Shown piece by piece: positions 35,358-48,100 of a DNA stretch of 64,000 nt. How positions within the stretch are numbered: position 1 is the first letter of the stretch; each line of letters starts with the position of its first letter. Source of the stretch: Adineta vaga. Taxonomy: Eukaryota > Rotifera. Position numbers and translations under genes: made by a program. The notes beneath the pieces were generated by a model. That model did no database searches, was not told the origin of the DNA, and saw only the letters and a list, made by a program, of their open reading frames with translations. Location of the stretch: positions 6,262,001 through 6,326,000 of the forward strand of contig CP075497.1 of the NCBI GenBank assembly GCA_021613535.1, written 5' to 3'.

Positions 35358-36703
35358 TTTTAGACGAATATTATCATGATAGAGCGTTCATCGGACTCTG
35401 TATATAGATATGCAGAAAAATAAAAAAGAATAGTTTGTAAATGTATATGATGTGTAAAATTCAAAATAAATAATGTCGTATAAATTCGAAGTAAATTCAA
35501 CATGAATTCTATTTATTTACTAAACCACTTCTTTATTTGATATTGCAATTCAGGATATGATTGTCTATTGCATAGTTATTCGATCCTTATAGAGAATGAC
35601 ATTAACCTTTTCCAGTTGCCTCTATTCCAACAACGATATTGATCCAATCGCTGCAAGACGATAAATAATTTCCTTTCCACGATGAAAAGCAAAAGTAAGG
35701 AGAATTGTATTTACAAACATTCTCTTGTTCATAGTCAAATCTAGTTTACAAGAAATATTATCGTGTATCTTTTCAGGTAATACTAGCAGAAAAAAGTGAA
35801 GCATTTCTAAACTATATCAATATCAGAGTGACCTGTCTCCTAGATTTATATAAGACAGAATATAGTGGTGAAGTTATTTAATTATGAACAAACGTATCCT
35901 TCATGTTGGTTGTTTGTTTGTTTTATAATAATTGTAGTTCAAATGGTCACTCTTGTAACCAATGAGATCTAGGAGAATATGCACATATAACAAATCTTAA
36001 TCTTAATCTGAAATTTTAAACGAAAAACGACCCAAAAAAAAAAGTGCATCACAATATGAATGCGATATTACAAAAGAAAACGAGATGACCTTCGTATTTT
36101 GTACACATTTCTGATGTTTTGTTTGTATTTTATTCCAGTTAATTTTCTTTTTTACTAAGTAATTCATGACAAAGTAAACTTTTATTTTTAGAATTCTTGA
36201 AGAAAAAAGTGCTATATCATCATACGAAAAGAATGATATAAGCACTACAATAATAAACAAATTTAGAAGCATCACTTTTTTATCCGTTGAAAATATCATA
36301 ATATCATTCGTGACTCAACGTAACGATAAGAAATTCGCATTTATTTATCTCCTCTGTACTCTTTTAAAGTAACATGGTATTTTTTAGGAGTGAATCTTTT
36401 AGCATGAACAAACAGTGAAGTTATCTGATTAGGTTAGTTTGTATCTTTCCTATCGCCTCTGGAGGAATTTTGTAATCAAACGTTTTTCACATTACAACAA
36501 AATCTCTCTCTCTGTGTCTGAGTTGAATAACGACATTCTTTAAGAATGAAGGAGACAAGAGTATATATTCATGTGAACATAACCAAATGTAAGGTAATAT
36601 AAAGTATGCATATCGCATGAATGAGATACGCGACAAGGTTAAATGTCTCATACATAATCATTCAGGGTAATAAAACTATTTTAATATATGTTGTATTTTT
36701 TAG
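35358..36703. other. Intergenic, 1.3 kb, no gene seen
   Basis: Contains the receptor gene 3' UTR, with AATAAA copies at about 35416 and 35465, and the upstream region of the FRRS1-like gene. Nothing else recognisable. Confidence 0.5.
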
Positions 36704-38965
36704 ATGAAAACTTTCATCGCATATCTACTGATATTGTTATTATTCTCTGGAATAAAATGTTTCTCAGATGAAAAATCTACTAATATTTGTGATGCAGTAG
36801 TTCGTCAACAACGTAGTACTGACTGTTCACTATGTTTGTCTAAATTTTCTATTGTTCTTTCCACATCAAGTTATGCTATTGATAAACCTGTTCATGGTAA
36901 GTCCATTTCATCTGACGAATTATAAATTGACAAACTGTGCTCTATTTCTAGTCTCTATCAAAAGTAAAACATTAGATACAACCTTTCGTGGTATTCATGT
37001 CGTAGCTCAAGATGAAAACAATCTTCAAATCGGATATTGGAAAATAAATAATCGAACACTAAATGATAATTCATGTGGTGATGGTTTAATCTATAAATCT
37101 GAAGAAACTAAGATCAGTATGGATGCAGTTTGGCAAGTGTCCAGTTCAGTTGCTGGCAATATAGCACTTAAGTATAAGATAGATAATTCAAGTAATGATT
37201 TTAGAATTTCTCTTCGTTTAGGATAACAGTGATTGAGAATGACAATACAATTTATGTGAATTGTTATAACTTCATTCTACAATCGCGAGTAAATATCAGA
37301 TAGATTATAAGATAACAAAATATTTCAGTTCCGCAATTCTCTACTCTACCAAATCGATTATTTTAGGTATCTATTAATTCTTCCAGTATTGATGACGAAG
37401 ATTCTGCATCAAACGAAACGACGACAACAACTACTCCATCTCCTACTTCTAAAACGACGACTGTTTCACCTACATCTCAAGTGACAGTTAACGTTACCTG
37501 GACATTTACAAGTGGTATCAATGTCACAAATGTTCTTATGTCTATCACTAATCTAAAAACACGTCAATGGACTGCTATCGGTTTCGGTCAGAATCAAAAA
37601 ATGGTAAACAAGAAAGACTCATCCTTCTAGTATATAAATAATTTCCTAAAATTAATTACTGCAAAATAGTCAATGACAAAATAGAAAGTGATTTTCACAG
37701 AACGAAATCATTTGATAATTGTTATTTATCACAGCTATCAATGAATTTATTTGATGGTTTCTGGATTTTTTTATAGGGTGAATCACATGTATTTATATGT
37801 AAACGACTTTCTAACGATACAATTGTTATTAATCGATATGTAAATCCAGAAGACCACGATCCTCCCGAACCTGCTGGGTCAGAACAAGGTGGAATATTTA
37901 CACCAGGTCTACAACTATTCAAAGAAGGTGTTGTTACTTGCCAATTCAATTTATCTAACTTTACAACTCAAACATTTGGACAACTGAAAACACTTGACCC
38001 ACTTTCTCAATCAAGACAATATCATCCTTTAATTGCCATTGGAGTACTGGATATTGGTAAGAAATTCTATTTTCCTCCGATGAAAGTTTAATCACACGAC
38101 AAAATTATGTTTAGATGCTGTGACAAAACATTCTTCAGATTCTCGTATAGCTAATCCTGAACTTGTTCAATTGAATCAAAATGGAGTTGTTCTTTTTAGA
38201 GTATCTGTCGTTACAACTGATCTCACTTTTGTACGTACTCATGGAATAATTATGATTTTTACATGGATATTAATCGTCTCAACCGGTGCACTTATTTCAC
38301 GTTATTTTAAAATATCTTGGGCAAATAAATTGATTTGTGGTAAAGCAGCATGGTTTGCTGCTCATCGCTTTCTCATGAGTATGGCAGCTGTTCTGACTAC
38401 AATTGGTTTTCTATTTATTTTGGTCTTCTTACGAGGTACATGGATTGATCAAGGACCAACACGACCTTACGCTCATTCTATTACTGGCGTACTTGTGATA
38501 AGTTTAGCATTCTTCCAGCCATTTATTGCTCTATTTCGTTGTGAACCAGATAGTCGATATCGATTTATTTTCAATTATATACATGCATTTTTTGGTTTTT
38601 CAGCGTTTATTCTTTCAACTGCAGCATTATATCTTGCTACTTATTTTCATGTATTCAAAGATAGTAAAGGTCGAATTGTTATAATTACTTGGATAGGTTG
38701 GGTTGTATTAGTTTTTCTTATTTTTGAATGTATTGAATTTTATATTCGCAAGAAAAATCGTGAATCTGGTTACACCAATATTAACACACCGAATACAACG
38801 ATTAGTGATCTGGTGGAACATCCAACTGCTCCAAAAGTTACTTTAACTAGTTTTGGTAATGAACAAGAAATTTCAATTGAACAAAAGTCAAAAAATATTC
38901 TACTAGCTATACATATATTGGTTGCGGCAACACTTTCAATTATTTTAACTACTTTGATCCTTTAA
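36704..38965 (+). CDS. FRRS1: FRRS1-like protein: reeler, DOMON and cytochrome b561 domains
   Basis: Predicted transmembrane ferric reductase that moves electrons across a membrane using two b hemes. Six exons (36704-36896, 36952-37171, 37222-37288, 37367-37603, 37777-38056, 38115-38965) join in frame to 615 aa. A signal peptide (IAYLLILLLFSGIKCFS) precedes a reeler domain with TFRGIHVVAQDEN. A Thr/Ser-rich linker follows. The DOMON domain runs from VTVNVTWTF through ISPEDHD-like sequence (here VNPEDHDPP) to LIAIGVLDID. Five to six b561 helices come next, and the four histidines expected as heme ligands are visible in RTHGIIM, AAHRFLM, YAHSITG and YIHAFFG. A soluble tail and one last helix end the protein. 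The ATG directly follows a TTTTTTAG acceptor, suggesting a spliced leader or 5' UTR intron. The gene converges on the RNF213-like gene 165 bp away. Confidence 0.92.
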
Positions 38966-39083
38966 ATGTGATAGATTTAACAGCTATTTTACCACACGGA
39001 TTAGTTCTTCTAATATAATGAGAATGTTATAAAAGATTTTTTTTCTAGTTTATTTTTTTTATACAATAACAAAACGAAAATAC

Positions 39084-39089
39084 AATAAA
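39084..39089 (+). promoter_or_regulatory. Candidate poly(A) signal of the FRRS1-like gene
   Basis: AATAAA about 120 bp after the stop and about 40 bp before the 3' end of the convergent RNF213-like coding region. Confidence 0.5.
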
Positions 39090-39130
39090 GCACTTGAAGT
39101 AGATAATGTCCAAGAATTCTGATTTATTGT

Positions 39131-42100
39131 TCAAACACGTATCTTCTTTCCAGGATTTTTATCTGCTTTAATTACTTTTGTTATTATACCGGCATTACTA
39201 ATACTATCATTATGCCAAGTTCTTGCTCTAAGTAACTGTGATTCCGAACTTTGCAAAACATTATTTTGCGATGGTGATTGTAGTTCAGAATTATTTTTTA
39301 AGAGGACTTTATCACGTTCGTTTTCTAAACCTTTCAAAATGACATATGTATGTTGAAGAAGAATTTGATCATCAACTTCAAATGTTTGTATATCACCTTC
39401 GGTGATATTTCCAGTCCATAGATCTGTTCGTTCGAGATAAATTTGTATTGGAACATCAAGACTAACGTTAACATTTGATAAGACACGAACCATTAAACGT
39501 TTGAGAATTCCAATCCATGCATGAATATCTCGAAGTGAAAGAGCAATTGTTTCTTTCTTAAATGTCATCTCACTAAATTGTTTAACTAAAGTGTTTCGTT
39601 GATCAATATCAAATGATTCTTCTGTTAATGTTGCTTTAACAAAATGACGTACAACATGATCAAAAACACTCTCTTCAATTAATTCATATAAATCAATAAT
39701 ATATTTCAGATGTATCACAGCAAATGGTGGACGTTGAAGAACATGATCATTCAAACAAGCACTTGAACGAATATATTTCTCTACAAACGTTTGGATTGTT
39801 ACTGATTCATTAGTTATTCCATCATCCATATTACGTAGATAAGTAAAGACATAGTCCAATGATCCAAGATAATGAAGCATATCATCATTTTGCATACTAT
39901 TAATTAGATTTTTTAATTTCATTCTTTCGTTTTCTTTGAACAGTTCTTGTTTGATGCGTCGTCGAACATCATTGATTAAGGCTGTATTTTCACTATAGAG
40001 TTCAAATTGATAATTGAGGAAACGTAATTTCTCTGTATCGATTAACGGTAAACAACCAATCATATTTCTTAATGTTAATTCAATTTCTTCAAAATCATAG
40101 ATAATATCTTGACTTTTTCCATACTGATAATTAAGTGTAAATCCATCAGTAATCAATTTGGTACTAATAACGCTTGCATCAAGATATAGAATATGCTCTG
40201 GACGAATAGATTGAATTGGTATGCTATTTTCTTGATAACGATTATTTTCTGCATCATTAAGAATTCGATTATGAAAGAAATGAACGATTTCATTCTGTAA
40301 TTCACCAATCGTTCGTAAACATCCAGCTAAAAGAATGCTACTATTATCTTTTGTTGTATTCAATAAAACCATAGCTAGTTTGGTATGTGTAGCAAAATCT
40401 TCTTTTGATATAGGTAATTCAAATTTTGCTGTTTGACAACCATAACGTACTTCATTGAAATTGAGTTTATACCAGGCATGAACAAATTCTTTATAAAGTT
40501 CAGTCATTGTTTCACAATCAGTACCATGAGTTAAATAATATGCAATTGCCGTTTCAGAAGCTTCATTACGTTTAATACGATGATTAAATTTTTCAATTAA
40601 ATAATTTGTAAAAGTAACGATAGCATATAGATGTTGAATGTTTGTGTAATCAGCTAGACGTTTCATTAAAAATGTTGTTACTGGATAAGTTTCATCACTA
40701 TAGGGTATTGTTTGAAGTTTATTACGAAATTCATTGATTGGATTTGACGTATAAATATTTGTAATATTAAAAAAAGTTAGTAATGGATACTTTCTTTCAT
40801 CTTGAAATATTTCATCAACATAATCATTAAGTGTTGCTTCAGCATCTTGTTGTCGAATATACTCAGAATATGCAGTTTTATACTGATTGATTTCATTTGC
40901 AATTGATTCGATATGATTAAAAAGAATTTTTTCTTCAAGAAGTTTTTCTAATCGTACAACTTTTTCATTCGTATTCATAAAACCTTTGAGAATCAACTCT
41001 TTATCAAGCATATGATTGAATAATTTATATAACCAGATATAGCATTGATCGTTGTCAGTTGTTTGATGATGAAGAAGAGAGTAATCTTTTTCAAAATGTT
41101 CTTGAAAATGATTAGGATTAGGAAGTTCCAAATCTGTTAATAAGGATAGTTCATGAAGAAAAAGTAATGTTGCATGCGTGATCATATGCATAAAACGATA
41201 TGAAATGGATCGATTTAAATGATCGGATTTTTCATATTCATTACTTTGTGCTGCAAATATTAAATTATGATATCCATATCGAGGAATTTTATTGTATTCA
41301 TCAATGTAATCGTTAATAAATTGAAAACCTTCTTCAATACTCATTCGAATCTGTGGAGGATCACGTTCGATAAGAACGCCATATTGTTCTGCACCAATTT
41401 GTTTTTTACATAATGGGCATTGGCTATGATCAACTGGTACACCACAATTAATAAAAAAGAACATCCAATCGCAATCTTTTGAGCACCGAAAAACATATTT
41501 GCCCGGTTCATGTATTTGACCTTGTTCTAAACGTTCTTTCACCGTTGTACGTACATCAATCATCTGACTAATAATGGGATTACTTGATAAAAGTCCAGGT
41601 AAACAAACAGATGATTGTAAATGATTGGTATAATTTTCTGGCATCTTCAAATTTCCATCAAATAGCAATGTACTTAAATAAGATGTATATGACAAAGTTT
41701 TGTATGAAAATAATAGGGCAATGATATTCAATGCAACTAAACGTTGATGTACTTCATCTGTGGTCATTTTCGAATGTAAATGAAAATAAGTTGTGCCACT
41801 GAAATTTGTACATAAGTAAATGAGAAATTTGTATCCAACAAGTTCGAAAGACTCAATTATCTCTTTATTGAGCTCTTTCTCAATTAATTCATGATAATAA
41901 CTATTTGATGAAACATCTTCATTTAAATAGAAACGTGCATAATAGTGTATAAACCATATGAGAAAAGAATAGGATGTAGATTGACTTGTTTGACATTGAT
42001 TAATTAATTGTCGAACTTTATTCGTAGTAACATCTTGAGTAAGAATACGGCTAACTCGAATAAATTCTTCTTGACATTCAAATAATGGCGTTGGTAAAGT

Positions 42101-45100
42101 TAAAACACTTCGAATATCTTGTGTGTCTTGATTAGTAGACACAGCAATCATTGGTTTCATCCAAGTAACATTTCGATTAAAGATAATCTTACGTAAATCA
42201 TTGAGTGTGATACTTGACATTTGACATAATTGTTTAATAATAAATAATTTAATAGTAGAACAAAATAGAAAATCATCTCGAGTAAGTAATTTATCAATAT
42301 CTTCTAGAATTTTATGATGACTATCATTAATGAGAATAAAAGCATAAAGTTGTGCATAATATTTCAACCAAGCAATTAAACTAATTAATGTAATACCCGA
42401 ATCATTGGAAATATTTTGTAACGTTTGAATATTTTCTTCAAACTGTTCAAATTGTGTGCTAAGAATCTGTTCAATCATTTCTTTATTATCTATAGGCAAT
42501 ATCAAATGCATATGAATACGAGCAACCATAATATGTTCAATTTTTCGTGTTGTATCATTTAATTTTTGTAAATAGTCATGTATTTGTTGATATTCACTTG
42601 TTATTTCTTGTAAATCTTCATTAAGATATTCCGAATTTTCAATAAGCGGTAATTGTCCATGAAAATTTTGAATCATCGGTAATAACTGAAGTTTTCGATC
42701 AATATAAGTAAAGATTTTTGCAGAATATTGCCAAAGATTATTATCCGATTTACTCATCAAATCAATGATATCTAGATATTCATCACCATGATCAACAAGC
42801 CAATTTTTTAGAAATTCACTTTCAAGTTTTAATAAAGTTCGTTGAATAACATTTTGATTTGCATTTTGTTCATTGGCATTAATAATTCGTTCTAGATGAG
42901 TAATAAATTTATGAATATCATCACATTTTGCAAATGTAGCATCAAAACCAGCATAACGAATTACTTCTTTAAAAACATTTAATGCTTTATTTGTTGGTAT
43001 TAAAGTTGTGAGACAACGAACAAGACTTATAAATGAACGTAGTTTTTCAAGATTATTTACTGAATAATGTTTCAAACTAAGTATACTTTGAGCAACAAGA
43101 CTGTAAGTTGTAGTTAATTGTTCAATATTATGTATACGATTAATAGTTGATGGCGAAACAAGAAGTTCAATTAAATTCATTAGACTAACTTCAATGAATG
43201 GATCACCATCGCATTGAAATATTTCTTCTTTGACCATTTCTGATTTTGGTGGAATTAAATAAAATTGTTCATTAGTTAAAACCAAATTATATAATAAACT
43301 TTCATTTTTAGTAAATTTCTTATCTGCTTCATCAACAACTATGAATTGTTGAGTAAATAATTCATTGAAATCGTTTTCATTGATTAATTTTGTACTAATT
43401 TCTAATAATCTTAAAATTTCGAATAATTCATTATAATCAATCAATAAATGTTTTAATCGATCATCAATTGATCGCATTGGATTGGTTAAGAGTAAACGGT
43501 GAATAAATAATGAAGGTAACTGATAGATTTTTGCTTCATCTTGCATAAATGATAATTGATCATAATAGTAATATTTAAATAAATCTGTATTAGTCAAAAT
43601 CATTTCAATATTCGAATTATAGATACTTTTCGTGCGTAACTGTTTAATTGCTTTTGCAATTAAATCTTCTTCATAAATGTTTTCTTCTTCGCGTCGTTCA
43701 GACATCATTTGTCGTATCGAACGAATATTTTCATATTCCATTTTGGCACATGGTAAATGTAGATTAAAAATCAATGGCATTTCAATAACTTCAAGATTAA
43801 TAATCGTTATATCGATTGTTTTCAATGTTGATTGTAGACAATCAAACCAGATTTTATTTAATAAATAATTCGAATGATTCTTACAAAGAAAGAAGAATGC
43901 ATCGATTAAAGATGCATTTTCGAAATGATAAAGTAATAAGAGAAGATAACTTTCATAATATTGTGAAATGATATACTGTAATGCATCATTAAATGAACGA
44001 CATGTACCAATGATAATTCCATTAGTTAATAAATCATATCGCCAATCTGTGAATCGTGTTAAAATTATCTTTTCAAGTATTTTTAAAAGATTTTCTTGAA
44101 TAATCGAACGTAAAGATTGAGATTCAATCATAATTGTTAAATGTTCAATAATTTGATTTCGTCGAATATTTATTTGAGATAATAAATCTTTTCTAGTAAC
44201 TGTATAACGAAATTTTGTTAGACAACGATCGATTAATTCATCAAATAAACATTCAGATAGAAGGAAATATGGATGCGTTATTAAATCATGATATGAAGGA
44301 TTCAATAGAATTGTTTTTGGTATTAATTTATGTTCATTTAAATCATTGATCATCAATGTTGACCAACCGTTAAATAAAACTTCATTTGTTGTTTGATTTA
44401 ACATATGACGTTGAAGATGAAAGATTAACCAAACACTTCGATTTGTTGGTGAAACTTTTGAATTTAATAAAATATGTTTCAATAAAAGAATATGTTCATG
44501 TTCTTGATGATAATCAACACGAATAATTAATAGACGTATTTGATCTTGTCTTTGATAATGTTCTTTGACTTTATTTGTTAATTCAACTTCGGTTTTATAC
44601 GTATTCAATTTAACTTCTTCGATTTCATCACATTGATAATCGATGATATGAAAAATTTGTGTATATGTGTAGATAATTTGATTAGGTAAACTATTTTCAT
44701 TCAATGCTTCATGAAGAATTGTATGAAAATCAAATTTTGTATGAATATCATAGTATTGATCGATCAAAGGTTGATATTCATTCGATTGTAATGAAAGTAC
44801 AACAGGTAAATCAAATGAACTTGTTCGAATTAATTTTTCTTTACAATAATTTATCACATCATTCGTATTCGTTTCATCATCAGTTGAAAGCTTTAAATAA
44901 TAGAATGCATCGATAACTAAATTACATATATAATCATTACTATAATCAACAAATAAATGTTGTAATAAGGGAAAATATTTGTTCATATTTAATGGAAGTA
45001 AATTGATTAATTCTGTTAGAATTTGATCAGTAATTGACCAATGACGTTGATGAACCAACGATTTCATATCGATAATATGTTTTTCGAAACGATTTAAAAA

Positions 45101-48100
45101 TGGTGGATCACATTTATTTAAATCTTCTTGTCGAACAAAGACAACACAATAAAAATCATCATTAACAAGACAATGTGGATGATAAAGTGCACCAAGAGCA
45201 ATTCGACAATATTTTTTCTTTCCTGATACAGCAAAATTTTGATTAAATAAATCATATAAATTATCATATAAATGTCCCATACGACGCATAACTAATGTTA
45301 CATTCGTTTCAGCATAGAGTATAACATCCACAGTACACGATGATTATATTGTTCGGTATAAGTCGTACCAGAAACAAAATCTCCGGAAAAACAACTACCA
45401 ATTAATGTTCGTACGGATGGTGGTTGATGTTTAACAATAATATATCTTTCAACATAATCAATAACACCTTCATTTTCAGCAATTAACATTAAATAACGTC
45501 CTTGTCGAGATGTTAATCTTAAATCAAGTAATTGCTTGAATGATGGTGATCGATATTGTTCAATTAAATGTTCGCAATGAAGATGTTCACAAAAACGATT
45601 CCACATGAATTGTGAAGCATCATAAATTCCATCAAAATTAATGACTAATTGTCGACGAATATATTCATAGGATTCATTTTCATTATTACTCACAATTAAA
45701 TCATTAACAACACCTTTAATTAACGAATAAAAATCTCGTAAACCAAAATAATTCGAATGTTTCTGTTGTTCTAGATGTGTAGTGAAAAAAACATATAATT
45801 TATTATATGCAATAGCAAGTGCTTCAATAATCGATGAATCAATTCGTGCGATTTGTCCTTCAGATAGAACTAAAGCATCGGAAATAGTTTTGGCTGTTAA
45901 AACTAAATCTGACATATCAGGATCAGGACATGATAAATAAAGTGCACGATTCATTTTTGATGCATCAAGTCGCCAATTGGATAATCCAACAAAACCATAT
46001 TGACATGTTTCAACTTCCAATTTACTATGTAAAACTTTTAATGGATTATGTGGTGATAATTCAGCAAGGCCAATTTCATCGAAAACAATTACTGGTAAAA
46101 TATTTGCATCAGATTTGGCATTCAGATATTTATCAGCACGTTGAAAGACTTTGATTATACTTTCTGATGTACAATTTTGTGATCCCTGATATGAAACAGT
46201 AACTAATTCAGGTAATGTTTGAAAATATGAATCAGAAGATTTCTTTCCTTTCAAATTACTAATAACAATTTGTACAGCTGACGTTTTACTACAACCTGGT
46301 TTACCACAAATAATAACTGGAATACGATTGATAATACAGACCAAAAGAACAAAAATATTATCTTTTAGTGCACGATTTTTTGCTGTACCCGGTGGTAATA
46401 TCATTCGTTGAATTAATTTATTTTGTTCGACATCAAGAAATTTAACTAAATAATTAGCGATATGTGATCGATTGATTAAGACAGACTTAAGAGTTTCTTC
46501 TATTTGATCTGCATATTCCTTTCGATCAATAGGTGAACTAAGACGAAAATAATAACAGAGTAGAAGTGCAATTAAACTTGAACGTTGTAGAAGAGCTGAT
46601 AAATTATCAGTTAATTTGTCTGTTCCTTCACGTTCAAGAATCGATTGTTGAAACCAATTATATAAACGACAAAATCGTGCGACATCACGTAAAGATACAC
46701 TACTAACATCTTCATGTTTACGAAAGAATTTTTGAGATTGTGAAATAGCTTGTACTATAGAATTAAACCATACATGATCTCTTGCTAAGTATTTACATGT
46801 ATTTAACATGGTTCGAATATATTCACGTTCAACAACATCACCAAGATAACCATAATCCCAAATATATTCTAACATTGTTTCAGGAATTGGTACAACGGTA
46901 TATAAAAGTGAAATACCACAAGCATCTTTTAAACGTTGCATTTCATAAACATCCTTTTTAATACCAATATGATTATCAATGATTTTATTCGTTTCTTTTC
47001 GTCGTTGAGGATTACAAGCACCTAGGAGAACCATATTTTCTGGTATTGATTTACCAAGTAATGTTCGTTCACAAGTTAATTCTTTGATTAAACCAATATT
47101 TGGTGTTGTATTAAATTCATCAAGAAATACCCATAAACGTTTATTTTGTTCGGAACATTGTAGTGCTCGTTGAGATAAATTTTCAATTGTTTCAATAATT
47201 TGTTCACTTGTTACACCTGCATGAATACGAAAGATTTCCATTTCATCATCTAAAATCTTTTGGCAAAGAAATTGTATTAATGCAGTTTTACCGCAACCTA
47301 TAAAATAGAAGGAGATAAATCATATTTTTGTAGTTATTCAACTTCTAAACCTCACCTGTTTCTCCCATAATTAATACTGGCAAACCACTTTGTACTCGTA
47401 AATAGATTAACAACATTTTTAGATAATTATCCGGTGTTAAAACATATTCAGATTGGATTTTTTCTGCAATAGTTTGTTGAAACTTCAAAATATCTTCTGT
47501 TTCAGATGAGAGAGGTCGAATTAACGTATCATTTGTTTCACATTTCGTACATCGTGTCTGATGATTATATTCATATTGACAATAACATTTCGTACATATT
47601 GATTTGTTAAAATATTTCTTAGATAAAGATGCAAGTTTAAGAAAGAATTGTGTATGCGTAAAATGATTATAATCAGGAAAAGCATCCGTTAATTGTTGAT
47701 TCTTTTTTCCCGTTGTAATTTCCAGATATAATTGAAAGGTTTTAACCAGTGATGAAGGAACATTAGTGGGTTTTTTATATACGAATATTGGATCATCCGT
47801 TGCAGAAAAAACAACTGTAAATGGTTGAGTATCATCCCAAGAAACAATTGCATCACTGAATGGAATAAAAGCATCATTTGTATGAACTGAACGTTGATTT
47901 TTTCGGACATGTTCAACACATAAAGAAGTAAATTGATTTGCTGATTGAAGTAAACTTTGAAGAATATCCAAACGTAATTGTGGATCTGGTAATTCATCAG
48001 GAAAAAAATAACCACAACGTGAAAATCCTGAAAATAGACTATGATAAACTGAGATAAAAATTGATACTTTCGTCCATGTGATATATTCTGGATCTTTGCC

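Noticed and set aside
36952-37226. Unspliced open frame ending just after 37220 as an end of the FRRS1-like gene
   Set aside because: Removing the intron 37172-37221 continues the reeler domain in frame to later exons, so the read-through stop is not real.
45298-45335. A programmed frameshift or a tiny intron as explanation of the RNF213-like frame break
   Set aside because: No slippery heptamer and no GT-AG pair of usable length at the overlap; a missing base is simpler.
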